Positions 25,285-33,304 of a stretch of 43,363 bases of DNA are shown here, piece after piece. The number at the start of each line of letters is the position of its first letter. The stretch's first letter is position 1. Location: NCBI GenBank assembly GCA_947627615.1, contig CANQWS010000025.1:1-43363 (forward strand), written 5' to 3'. The notes below the pieces were generated by a model, which was not told the origin of the DNA, searched no databases, and worked only from the letters and a program-made list of their open reading frames with translations. The stretch is from an uncultured Muribaculaceae bacterium. GTDB lineage: Bacteria > Bacteroidota > Bacteroidia > Bacteroidales > Muribaculaceae. The position numbers and the translations under genes are program-made.

Positions 25285-26988
25285 TTATTTGTTTTTCTCT
25301 TTCTCCCAGCTGTCCTTCAGCGCAATGGTGCGGTTGAAAATAAGATTTCCGGGAGCGGATGATTTGTCGGGGGTGAAATAACCTATACGCTGGAACTGGA
25401 AATGCTCTCCCGGCTCGGCGTGTTCGGCTATGTACGGCTCCAATTTGATGTTCTCCACCACTTTGAGCGAATCGGGATTCAGCATGTCGCGGAAATAACG
25501 GTCTGTCTCGGCGGCGGGATTCTCCACATTGAACAGGCGGTCATAGAGACGGGCTGTGGCATTCACGGCATGGCCGGCCGAAACCCAGTGGAGCGTGCCT
25601 TTGACCTTGCGCATGCTTCCGGGCAGACCGCTGCGGGTATCGGGGTCATAAGTGCAATAGATTTCCTCGATATTACCGTCGGCATCCTTCTTCACGCCGG
25701 TGCATTTCACAATGTAGGCACCTTTCAGGCGGACCTCCTTGTCAGGAGCGAGACGGAAGAACTTCTTGGGAGGATTCTCCATGAAGTCATCGCGTTCAAT
25801 ATAAATCTCGCGGGAGAAAGGCATTTCATGGGTGCCGGCTTCCGGATCCTCGGGATTGTTCTCCATGCTGACGGACTCCACCTTGTCCTCGGGATAGTTC
25901 GTAATCACCATTTTGACAGGATTTATCACAGCCATTACGCGGGTGGAAATGGCGTTGAGGTCTTCCCTGACGGCGTGTTCAAGCAATGACATGGAGTTGA
26001 GAGCCTCATATTTGGTGTAACCGATGCGGTCCATGAAGTTGCGGATTGAGCGGGGAGTGAAACCACGGCGGCGCATTCCGGAGATTGTCGGCATGCGGGG
26101 GTCGTCCCATCCGTTGACAAGATTCTCCTTGACGAGCTGAAGCAGTTTTCGCTTGCTCATAACGGTGTATGTCAGATTCAGACGGTTGAACTCAATCTGC
26201 CGGGGGCAATACGATTCATCGGCGAGTTCCTTGACGAAGTACTCGTAAAGCGGACGGTGGGGTACGAATTCAAGTGTACATATAGAGTGGGTCACGCCTT
26301 CGAAATAGTCGCTCTGACCATGGGCGAAATCGTACATGGGATATACGTTCCACTTTGTGCCTGTGCGATGATGCGGATGCTTGATGATGCGGTACATGAT
26401 GGGGTCACGGAAATGCATGTTGTCCGAGGCCATATCTATTTTCGCGCGGAGCACTCTGGAACCTTCATCGAATTCACCTTTGTTCATCCTCTCGAAAAGG
26501 TCGAGGTTTTCCTCAACGCTGCGGTTGCGGTAGGGACTTTCCTGACCGGGTTCGGTGGGAGTGCCTTTCTGAGCGGCTATCTGCTCCGAAGTCTGGTCAT
26601 CGACGTAGGCTTTGCCCTCCTTTATCATTCTGACGGCGAGATCATAGAGCTGGGGGAAATAATCGCTTGCATAATATTCGCGGTCGCCCCAGTCAAATCC
26701 GAGCCAGTGGATGTCCTCGCGGATAGAGTCAACGTACTCCACGTCCTCCTTCACCGGATTGGTGTCGTCAAAACGCAGATTGCAAGTACCGCCGAATTTC
26801 TCGGCAATACCGAAATCCATACATATAGCCTTGGCATGGCCAATGTGAAGATAACCATTGGGTTCGGGCGGGAAACGCGTGTTCAGCCGTCCGCCGTTCT
26901 TGCCGGCTTTAAGGTCATCATAAACCAGTTGTTCCACAAAGTTCAGGCCTTTGCCTTCATTTAACTCTTCGGTTTCTTTTTCTGCCAT
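25285..26988 (-). CDS. glnS: glutaminyl-tRNA synthetase
   Basis: Charges tRNA-Gln with glutamine. The 567-residue class I synthetase has FPPEPNGYLHIGHAKA (HIGH at residues 48-51), the family-specific LRFDDTNPVKEDVEYV, and the KMSKS-type loop VMSKRKLLQLV. The C-terminal anticodon-binding beta-barrel domains contain EIYIERDDFMENPPKKFFRL. These features separate it from the related GluRS. Bacteroidetes use direct GlnRS charging rather than the amidotransferase route, so this is expected to be essential. It has a good promoter at 27101-27071 and the TPR gene follows closely downstream. Confidence 0.98.
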   Translation of the reverse strand: MAEKETEELNEGKGLNFVEQLVYDDLKAGKNGGRLNTRFPPEPNGYLHIGHAKAICMDFGIAEKFGGTCNLRFDDTNPVKEDVEYVDSIREDIHWLGFDWGDREYYASDYFPQLYDLAVRMIKEGKAYVDDQTSEQIAAQKGTPTEPGQESPYRNRSVEENLDLFERMNKGEFDEGSRVLRAKIDMASDNMHFRDPIMYRIIKHPHHRTGTKWNVYPMYDFAHGQSDYFEGVTHSICTLEFVPHRPLYEYFVKELADESYCPRQIEFNRLNLTYTVMSKRKLLQLVKENLVNGWDDPRMPTISGMRRRGFTPRSIRNFMDRIGYTKYEALNSMSLLEHAVREDLNAISTRVMAVINPVKMVITNYPEDKVESVSMENNPEDPEAGTHEMPFSREIYIERDDFMENPPKKFFRLAPDKEVRLKGAYIVKCTGVKKDADGNIEEIYCTYDPDTRSGLPGSMRKVKGTLHWVSAGHAVNATARLYDRLFNVENPAAETDRYFRDMLNPDSLKVVENIKLEPYIAEHAEPGEHFQFQRIGYFTPDKSSAPGNLIFNRTIALKDSWEKEKNK

Positions 26989-27070
26989 AATAGCTATATG
27001 TGTTATTGTGTTGAATGATGATTTTCAATATGTTACAATCCGGTCCATCAGCACGAACCGAAATGATTCA

Positions 27071-27101
27071 CAAAATTAGCCTTATTTTGTCAAACCACAA
27101 A
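27071..27101 (-). promoter_or_regulatory. promoter of glnS
   Basis: On the minus strand TTTG (27101-27098) and TAATTTTG (27078-27071) are 19 bases apart, a full match. The leader to the ATG at 26988 would be about 75 bases. Confidence 0.75.
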
Positions 27102-27154
27102 ACCGAACATAAAAAAACCGGCGATAAATCTGCGATGAAAGAAGAGGCGGAGGG

Positions 27155-29122
27155 TCAGGCGTCGGGGGTGGAGAGGGAGTCGAGTTCCATTGAGGCAAGC
27201 TCCCAGAGGCTCATGGCATTTTCGAGCTGTTTCTGCAGCGATGCGTGTTCCTTGCAGATGTCTTCGTTGTACTCGCCCTGCCCCATTTTTTCCTCCAATG
27301 CGGCTATTTCGGACTCAAGGCGCCCGATTTCTTTCTCGCATTCCTCAACTTTTTTCCTGGCTCGTCTGACGAACTTTTCCTGCTCTTTCTGCTCTGCGTA
27401 GCTGAGTTTGCGTGACTGAGGTGCCGGAGTGTTGTCAGGACTTTTTGTTACAGAAGGCTGCGCGGCCGGCTGAAGTCTTGCCGTCGTGGAAGATTTCTCC
27501 AGTTCGGCAAGAGATGCAATTTTTTTCTTTTCAAGGAACTCGTAGATTCCGCCGAGACATTCCCTGACTTTTCCTCCGCCGAATTCATAGACCTTCTCCA
27601 CGAGTCCGTCAAGGAACTCGCGGTCGTGGCTCACAACGATGACCGTTCCGTTGAAGTCCTTTATGGCCTGTTTCAGAATGTCTTTGGTGGTCATGTCAAG
27701 GTGGTTGGTCGGCTCGTCGAGAATCAGGAGGTTTACGGGCTCAAGCAGCAGACGAATCATTGCCAGACGGGTTTTCTCACCGCCGGATAGGACTTTGACT
27801 TTCTTGTCGGAAGCCTCTCCGCCGAACATGAATGCGCCCAGTATGTCCCTGATTTTTGTACGGATGTCGCCCACGGCCACACGGTCAATAGTGTCAAACA
27901 CGGTTATTTCCCCATCAAGCAATGTTGCCTGATTCTGGGCGAAATAGCCGATTTTCACGTTATGACCGATTTTGAGGGAGCCGGTGAAAGGTATCTCGTT
28001 CATGATACATTTCACAAGGGTGGACTTACCCTCGCCGTTCTTGCCGACGAATGCAACTTTCTCGCCACGCTTGATGGTGAATGTGGCGCCATCGAACACC
28101 TGATGGTTGCCGTAGCGCTTACCCACATTTTCGGCTATGATGGGATAATCGCCCGAACGCGGGGCCGGCGGGAAGCGAAGGTTGAGATGGGAGGTGTCAA
28201 CCTCATCCACCTCTATGCGCTCTATTTTGGCCAGCTGCTTTATGCGGCTCTGGACCTGAACGCTTTTTGTGGCTTTGTAACGGAAACGCTCTATGAAGTC
28301 CTCGGTCTCCTGAATCTGTTTCTGCTGGTTCTGGTAGGCGCGCATCTGCTGTTCGATGCGCTCGCGGCGCAGTTCAACGAACTTGGAGTATTTCACCGCA
28401 TAATCGTAGATTTTGCCGAGCGAGATTTCTATGGTGCGGTTGGTGACATTGTCAATGAACGCACGGTCGTGGCTCACAAGCACGACTGCCTTGGCCTTGC
28501 TCACAAGAAACTGTTCGAGCCACTGGATTGATTCGATGTCGAGGTGGTTCGTCGGCTCGTCAAGAAGAAGCACGTCAGGTCTGGTCAACAAGAGTTTAGC
28601 CAGTTCTATGCGCATACGCCATCCTCCGCTGAACTCAGCCGTGGGGCGGTTGAAATCCTCGCGCACGAATCCGAGACCAATGAGGGTCTTTTCCATCTCG
28701 GCCTCGCGATTCTCGCTGTCCTCTATGGCCATGCGGTCAGTGAGTGACGTCATCCGGTCAATGAGCTGATGATACGAATCCGAATCATAGTCAGTTCTCT
28801 CGGCAAGCTCGGCAGTCATGTCCGCAAGCTCCCGCTTCATTCTGTCAATGTGGGAGAAGGCCTTGCGCACCTCATCGACAACGGTCATGGTGTCGCTCGT
28901 CTGCATCTGCTGCGGCAGATAGCCTATTGTCACGTCGGCCGGCACGGAGACGCTTCCTGACGTAGGCTTCTGAAGCCCGGCAATGATTTTGAGCATCGTT
29001 GACTTGCCGGCGCCGTTTTTACCTGTAAGGGCTATCTTGTCCTTAGGGTTTATAACGTAACTTATATTGTCGAACAGTGACTTTGCGCTGAACTCTACGC
29101 TTAGATTCTGTATGGATATCAT
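27155..29122 (-). CDS. ABC-F family ATPase
   Basis: A soluble protein with two fused ABC ATPase domains and no membrane part, the ABC-F layout. Domain 1 has GKNGAGKST, FSGGWRMRIELAKLLL and LLLDEPTNHLD. An inter-domain linker helix region (~255-315, rich in Arg and Gln) would reach into the ribosome, and domain 2 has GKNGEGKST, LSGGEKTRLAMI and LILDEPTNHLD. A basic C-terminal coiled coil (~600-655) follows a Pro/Ser-rich linker, which recalls Uup. ABC-F proteins act on translating ribosomes; some give antibiotic resistance, but this looks like a housekeeping type. The ATG at 29122 (655 residues) was chosen because the promoter lies just upstream of it; the open frame to 29191 starts before the promoter. 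Confidence 0.9.
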   Translation of the reverse strand: MISIQNLSVEFSAKSLFDNISYVINPKDKIALTGKNGAGKSTMLKIIAGLQKPTSGSVSVPADVTIGYLPQQMQTSDTMTVVDEVRKAFSHIDRMKRELADMTAELAERTDYDSDSYHQLIDRMTSLTDRMAIEDSENREAEMEKTLIGLGFVREDFNRPTAEFSGGWRMRIELAKLLLTRPDVLLLDEPTNHLDIESIQWLEQFLVSKAKAVVLVSHDRAFIDNVTNRTIEISLGKIYDYAVKYSKFVELRRERIEQQMRAYQNQQKQIQETEDFIERFRYKATKSVQVQSRIKQLAKIERIEVDEVDTSHLNLRFPPAPRSGDYPIIAENVGKRYGNHQVFDGATFTIKRGEKVAFVGKNGEGKSTLVKCIMNEIPFTGSLKIGHNVKIGYFAQNQATLLDGEITVFDTIDRVAVGDIRTKIRDILGAFMFGGEASDKKVKVLSGGEKTRLAMIRLLLEPVNLLILDEPTNHLDMTTKDILKQAIKDFNGTVIVVSHDREFLDGLVEKVYEFGGGKVRECLGGIYEFLEKKKIASLAELEKSSTTARLQPAAQPSVTKSPDNTPAPQSRKLSYAEQKEQEKFVRRARKKVEECEKEIGRLESEIAALEEKMGQGEYNEDICKEHASLQKQLENAMSLWELASMELDSLSTPDA

Positions 29123-29137
29123 TATAGGGATTTTCTG

Positions 29138-29169
29138 CAAAATTACTGATTTTTTCCGATTCCGCGAAA
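29138..29169 (-). promoter_or_regulatory. promoter of the ABC-F gene
   Basis: On the minus strand TTTC (29169-29166) and TAATTTTG (29145-29138) are 20 bases apart. The -7 box is a full match and the -33 box has one change. The leader would be only about 10 bases. Confidence 0.6.
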
Positions 29170-29187
29170 AGCGCCGCGGAGTGCCGG

Positions 29188-30375
29188 TCAAAATCTTGCT
29201 CCCACGACAAGCGAAAGCGATTCAATGGAATTGAAAAACGTGTATTTGCTGTTGAAGTACAGATAGGCGTCCAGCCGTCCGTTGAACGAGGCAAAAAGAG
29301 CCTTATGATTATAGACAAATGCAAATCTCATGTGCACACTCGATGCCAGAAGGTTACGGCGATGATCGGTTGCATCGTGATAGGAATGACGATAACCGAA
29401 CGAGGGGAAAACGGTGATATTCGCAAGCCATCGGCGCGGAGACATCACCCAGTTGTGGGCATATCCTCCACAGAGAGAGTAATCCGTGTAACGGTAATGG
29501 TATTTATCCTCCAGATCAGGAAGATATTTTTTCATAAACGACGGCAGATTGGAGAAATCGATGTTGATGTTCTGGTTGTTGAAGGAGAATCCGAGCAGCC
29601 AGCTTCCGGCTCCTTTCAGCTGATACTTGGAATAGCAGTATGCGGCGGCATGTGAGTAATGGCTGAAATTAAAAATATAGAAAGCCTCTCCCGCCAGCAT
29701 GGAATGGTCAATGGCATCGAAATCATAAGGCAGCGGGCCTTCATATTTCCCGAAATGGGTTATTTTGGTATTGCCCTTAGTCTTGGTAATGTCGAGGTTG
29801 GCATAAATTCTCGAGCATGTGAAATTGAAGTTAAGATTGCTCCGGTTTTTACGTCCTCCGCCGAGAAACCGGTTGATTTTGGCCGTATATCCCACGCTGA
29901 CAGCCATAAAACTCAGATAGGCTCCGAAGTCATTGTAGATGTCGGAGCGAATGTGGAGCATATCGCTGCTTTTAGCCGAGAACATGAGCATATAACTCTC
30001 CATCCAGTTGTAGCTCTTGGAAGTTATTTTCCAGTTCTTGCCCACGCCCACCACATAGAGACTGTCGTAGGAGTTGAAGGTGCGGTCGCCCCAGTCATAG
30101 ATGTTCAACAGCAGTCTGGGGAATTTGGGATATTTCACCTCAGGGTCGTGAATCCTGAATCCGTTGGCCATGAGCTGCCGGTACCATGGCATTTTACTGA
30201 AAGCTATAGAATCAGCCACCGCGACCGAATCGGCCATAGCCACAGAATCAACAAAGGCCACTGAATCGACAGTGCCGGAAATGACACAACTGTCTGCCGA
30301 TTCAGCTTTCAGCTGAATGACACACAGTTGGATTGCCAATAGAATCAAAAGTCTTAATCTCAGTCGAACCGGCAT
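29188..30375 (-). CDS. DUF4421 family outer-membrane-type protein
   Basis: A 395-residue exported protein of the Bacteroidetes DUF4421 family: signal peptide (~1-24), then an unusual stretch of four 6-residue repeats at residues 36-59 (VDSVAF, VDSVAM, ADSVAV, ADSIAF). A long strand-rich region follows with alternating aromatic residues, as in outer-membrane beta-barrels (YDSLYVVGVGKNWKITSKSY, YLSFMAVSVGYTAKI, and a final SLVVGARF ending in an aromatic residue). A barrel is inferred from this pattern; no function is known. It follows the choloylglycine hydrolase gene, with a palindrome-containing promoter of its own. Confidence 0.8.
   Translation of the reverse strand: MPVRLRLRLLILLAIQLCVIQLKAESADSCVISGTVDSVAFVDSVAMADSVAVADSIAFSKMPWYRQLMANGFRIHDPEVKYPKFPRLLLNIYDWGDRTFNSYDSLYVVGVGKNWKITSKSYNWMESYMLMFSAKSSDMLHIRSDIYNDFGAYLSFMAVSVGYTAKINRFLGGGRKNRSNLNFNFTCSRIYANLDITKTKGNTKITHFGKYEGPLPYDFDAIDHSMLAGEAFYIFNFSHYSHAAAYCYSKYQLKGAGSWLLGFSFNNQNINIDFSNLPSFMKKYLPDLEDKYHYRYTDYSLCGGYAHNWVMSPRRWLANITVFPSFGYRHSYHDATDHRRNLLASSVHMRFAFVYNHKALFASFNGRLDAYLYFNSKYTFFNSIESLSLVVGARF
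30199..30270 (-). repeat. four 18-base coding repeats in the DUF4421 gene
   Basis: Four imperfect 18-base units encode (V/A)DS(V/I)A(F/M/V) just after the signal peptide. Units start with GTTGATTC or GCCGATTC and similar codons. Replication slippage could change the number of units in frame. Confidence 0.7.
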
Positions 30376-30380
30376 TTTAT

Positions 30381-30408
30381 ATTTTGTACTTTTTGCAGTA
30401 CAAAATTA
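30381..30408 (-). promoter_or_regulatory. -7 box and perfect inverted repeat before the DUF4421 gene
   Basis: On the minus strand a TAATTTTG -7 box occupies 30408-30401. It overlaps a perfect 10-bp inverted repeat, ATTTTGTACT (30381-30390) and AGTACAAAAT (30397-30406), with a 6-base centre. The repeat ends six bases before the ATG at 30375, so transcription would start inside it. It could be an operator or a leader hairpin. No T-run makes a terminator role for the upstream gene unlikely. Confidence 0.45.
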
Positions 30409-30429
30409 CTCATTTAGCAACAAATATCA

Positions 30430-31470
30430 TCAATACATGGGAACAAATCCGGGATTCCGCTCCATTCTGGCCGTGATATCGCCTATGGCGTCGGGGTTGC
30501 GCGATGTGTCGAATTTGAGAATCGGAGCCCCCTTGCGCAGGTTGCATTTCTTGAGGTCGACATAGAACATGCCGAGATGAGTCACAATGTCGAAATAATA
30601 AGTCCGGTCACGCAGATTGGAGAACGAGCGCCACTGTGTCGACGACACGTTGGGTTCGGTCTCTATGGCATAAAGATACGGAACAGATACATTGTTCAGA
30701 ATACTTCGAGTAATGGAGACCCCCAGCGGGGCCTCCCCTGTTTTCTTTACATGACCGGCAAAGAAGTATCCGCGGACATATCTGTCGGGACTCTTCACGG
30801 TGCCGGGAAGCATGTTGATACCGCCCACTTTCGTCCAATAATCGTTGATGGCGGTCATGGCAGGAAACTGGGGGTCGTTTGTCATAGCGAGCATATCCTG
30901 ACCTTCATAAACTTTGACCACCCCGTGGTCAAACTCCAGTATGGCACACTTGCCGGAAGCATCAGTTATGCCCCAGTGGAGGGCTGATACGGTACCGCCG
31001 TCGAATGTGGCTCCGGATATGGTAAAATTCTGTTCCTTAAGAACTTTTACAACTTCATCGGTCGTCGCGTTCATGTCAAGGAGCCATGCCACAAAGACAG
31101 CGAGCGACATGGGAGGCCGGTTGTCGGTCCCGGGATTGACGTAAACCGTTCCCTTACAGAACAGGCCATTGACGGACAAGCCTTTCTCATTCATGCCTTC
31201 GGTCACTCCGCTATCGTAGCTCACGGCATAGACGGCGCCGTAACGGGATGTCCAGCGTATGGCACCCGGGGCATCACTCCCCTTTTTGGAAATGCCTCGC
31301 GGATAAACGTATATGTTAGTGGGTATGGGCGTTTTCCAGTCAAGGGAGCGTCCGACAATGCGCAGACTGTCCTCCCCTACGTAAAGTATGCGGGAACAGG
31401 CCTGAGATTTCAGCCCGATGTTAGAAAACATGACAAACGCCAGTGCAAGGATGATGAATAGTCTTTTCAT
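30430..31470 (-). CDS. choloylglycine hydrolase family enzyme (bile salt hydrolase / penicillin V acylase)
   Basis: A 346-residue exported N-terminal-nucleophile hydrolase of the linear amide C-N hydrolase (CBAH) family. A signal peptide ends at SQA, leaving Cys25 as the new N-terminus in ACSRILYVG. Counting from this Cys, Arg41 and Asp44 (GRSLDW) fall at +16 and +19, the exact spacing of Cys2, Arg18 and Asp21 in characterised bile salt hydrolases. GMNEKGLSVNGLF provides the conserved Asn region. Members cleave conjugated bile salts, penicillin V or acyl-homoserine lactones; the sequence alone does not settle which. Export to the periplasm is usual for the Bacteroidetes members. The next gene downstream, DUF4421, has its own -7 box. 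Confidence 0.88.
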   Translation of the reverse strand: MKRLFIILALAFVMFSNIGLKSQACSRILYVGEDSLRIVGRSLDWKTPIPTNIYVYPRGISKKGSDAPGAIRWTSRYGAVYAVSYDSGVTEGMNEKGLSVNGLFCKGTVYVNPGTDNRPPMSLAVFVAWLLDMNATTDEVVKVLKEQNFTISGATFDGGTVSALHWGITDASGKCAILEFDHGVVKVYEGQDMLAMTNDPQFPAMTAINDYWTKVGGINMLPGTVKSPDRYVRGYFFAGHVKKTGEAPLGVSITRSILNNVSVPYLYAIETEPNVSSTQWRSFSNLRDRTYYFDIVTHLGMFYVDLKKCNLRKGAPILKFDTSRNPDAIGDITARMERNPGFVPMY

Positions 31471-31636
31471 AACTGTAATGTTTTAAGGACAAAACACATT
31501 GCTGCCCAAAATGGTTCCATTCCGGCAAAACATATCGGGGTAACTCACGCCTGTCAACCCGGCCTTCCGGATAGCCTTTTTGGCTGTAATCTTAAACTTA
31601 TAGGGATGCCTGACGTTTTGATTAGAGAAAAATGCT

Positions 31637-31644
31637 TACTTTTG
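31637..31644 (+). promoter_or_regulatory. -7 box of mlaE-mlaF
   Basis: TACTTTTG fits TAnnTTTG, 21 bases before the ATG at 31666. The nearest TTTG upstream (31617-31620) is 16 bases away, shorter than usual, so the -33 element is uncertain. Confidence 0.45.
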
Positions 31645-31665
31645 CATCATTAAATAACTGCGACA

Positions 31666-32415
31666 ATGCTAATCACCAACTCCATATCCCAATTCGGAAA
31701 ATATTGCCTCTTCATCGGTCAGGTTTTCAGCCGGCCAAACAAATGGGGTGTATTTTTCAAACGTACGGTATTCGAGATAACGAAACTCGGCGTGGATTCC
31801 ATTCCTCTCGTAATAATCATCTCGCTGTTCATTGGATCAGTTATCGCCATCCAGATGCAGCTCAACATTTCCTCCCCGCTGATACCGGCTTACTCCGTTG
31901 GACTCGCCACGCGCGACATTGTCCTGCTGGAATTCTCCAATTCGATTCTCTGTCTGATACTCGCGGGAAAAGTAGGCTCCAACATAGCGTCGGAAATAGG
32001 AACCATGAGGGTCACGGAGCAGATTGACGCCCTGGACATCATGGGTGTCAACTCGGCCAACTTTCTGGTTCTCCCCAAGGTTGTGGGATTCATATTCTTC
32101 ATGCCTGTGCTGGTAGCATTCTGTATAGGCACGTCACTGCTTGGCGGATTTCTCGTGGCTGTATTCACGGATCTTTTCCCGGTTTCAAGATACATCTACG
32201 GTATTCAGGCACTTTTCAATGAATGGTATGTGTGGTACGGATTCATCAAGTCTCTTTTCTTTGCCTATATAATAGCAACGGTTGCCTCCTTTTTCGGATA
32301 TTATGTCAAGGGCGGAGCGCTTGAAGTAGGAAAAGCAAGCACCAATGCCGTAGTGTCGAGCAGCATACTCATTCTGCTGACCGACGTAGTACTCACTAAG
32401 CTCTTACTGCAATGA
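31666..32415 (+). CDS. mlaE: MlaE-type ABC transporter permease
   Basis: A 249-residue inner-membrane permease of the MlaE family, which works with an MCE-domain protein (MlaD) and the ATPase MlaF to move phospholipids between the membranes and keep the outer membrane asymmetric. Five membrane segments are visible, with the diagnostic cytoplasmic loop EIGTMRVTEQIDALDIMGVN (~105-125), which contacts the ATPase. Length is normal. It overlaps mlaF by four bases (ATGA at 32412-32415). No MlaD gene is in the window, so the third part must be encoded elsewhere. Confidence 0.93.
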   Translation: MLITNSISQFGKYCLFIGQVFSRPNKWGVFFKRTVFEITKLGVDSIPLVIIISLFIGSVIAIQMQLNISSPLIPAYSVGLATRDIVLLEFSNSILCLILAGKVGSNIASEIGTMRVTEQIDALDIMGVNSANFLVLPKVVGFIFFMPVLVAFCIGTSLLGGFLVAVFTDLFPVSRYIYGIQALFNEWYVWYGFIKSLFFAYIIATVASFFGYYVKGGALEVGKASTNAVVSSSILILLTDVVLTKLLLQ

Positions 32416-33194
32416 TCGAAGTCAAGAATATAACCAAATCGTTTGACGGGAAAACCATTCTCCATGACGTCAGCGCCACATTCTATACCGGCAAGACCAA
32501 CCTCATAATCGGTCAGAGCGGCTCCGGAAAGACCGTGCTGATGAAATCTATAGTAGGCCTGATACGTCCGGATGAGGGCGAGATTCTCTACGACGGCCGA
32601 GACCTGCTCCAGATGAACGGAGAACAGAAAAAAAGTCTGCGTGAGGAAATAGGAATGCTGTTCCAGGGTTCGGCTCTGTTCGACTCCGAAACGGTTCTCG
32701 GAAATGTGATGTTCCCTCTGGTCATGTTCTCCAATATGACAAAGAGCGAGATGACGGACCGCGCCCGATTCTGTCTGGAACGAGTCAATCTGAAGGGCGC
32801 CGACGACAAATATCCCAGCGAGATTTCAGGCGGTATGCAGAAGCGAGTGGCCATTGCGCGTGCCATTGCCCTAAATCCGAAATATCTGTTCTGTGACGAA
32901 CCGAACTCAGGGCTGGATCCACGCACCTCCATACTTATCGACGAGCTGCTGAGCGATATAACCCACGAATACGGCATGACCACCATCATCAACACCCACG
33001 ACATGAATTCCGTGCTCGGCATCGGCGAGAACATTGTGTTTCTCAACAAGGGGCACAAGGAATGGGTTGGAAACAAGGACGAGATATTCCACGCCACCAA
33101 CGAGGCGCTCAATGATTTCGTATTCGCGACCAGACTGTTCCAGAACGTCAAGGACTACATTGTCAGCACTGCCGAAAAGAAAAAGAAAAGCTGA
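32412..33194 (+). CDS. mlaF: MlaF-type ABC transporter ATP-binding protein
   Basis: The ATPase partner of the upstream permease. The 260-residue protein has Walker A GQSGSGKT, the Q-loop in GMLFQGSALFDS, signature ISGGMQKRVAIARAIA, Walker B YLFCDEPNSGLDP and the switch His in NTHDMNSV. The FQGSALFDSxTV segment is typical of MlaF. DEPNSGLDP has Asn where most have Thr, a common variant. The gene ends in Lys-rich codons and is followed by a strong two-way terminator. Confidence 0.93.
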   Translation: MIEVKNITKSFDGKTILHDVSATFYTGKTNLIIGQSGSGKTVLMKSIVGLIRPDEGEILYDGRDLLQMNGEQKKSLREEIGMLFQGSALFDSETVLGNVMFPLVMFSNMTKSEMTDRARFCLERVNLKGADDKYPSEISGGMQKRVAIARAIALNPKYLFCDEPNSGLDPRTSILIDELLSDITHEYGMTTIINTHDMNSVLGIGENIVFLNKGHKEWVGNKDEIFHATNEALNDFVFATRLFQNVKDYIVSTAEKKKKS

Positions 33195-33234
33195 AAATAA
33201 GAGCGATTAGCCTTATTTCATAAGATATCAAATT

Positions 33235-33276
33235 TCAGGGCTGCCTCCCGATAGCGGGAAACAGCCCTGAGTTTTT
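33235..33276. terminator. bidirectional terminator after mlaF and the EF-G paralogue
   Basis: TCAGGGCTG (33235-33243) and CAGCCCTGA (33262-33270) form a perfect 9-bp stem. CCCG and CGGG inside the loop can extend it. GTTTTT follows on the plus strand, and AAATTTGAT follows on the minus strand. Confidence 0.85.
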
Positions 33277-33304
33277 ATAATAGGTTAGGATTGACCTGAA
33301 GGAA

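Noticed and set aside
26257-26964. A 235-codon open frame on the plus strand
   Set aside because: Antisense to glnS, a strongly conserved gene; no domain recognised.
31471-31665. Short hairpins (for example GGCC/CCGG pieces around 31560-31585) between the choloylglycine hydrolase gene and mlaE
   Set aside because: Stems are only four or five base pairs with no consistent tail; beyond the mlaE -7 box I see nothing firm in these 195 bases.
31632-32027. A 131-codon frame overlapping the start of mlaE
   Set aside because: Out-of-frame shadow of mlaE, rich in His and Arg and without family resemblance.
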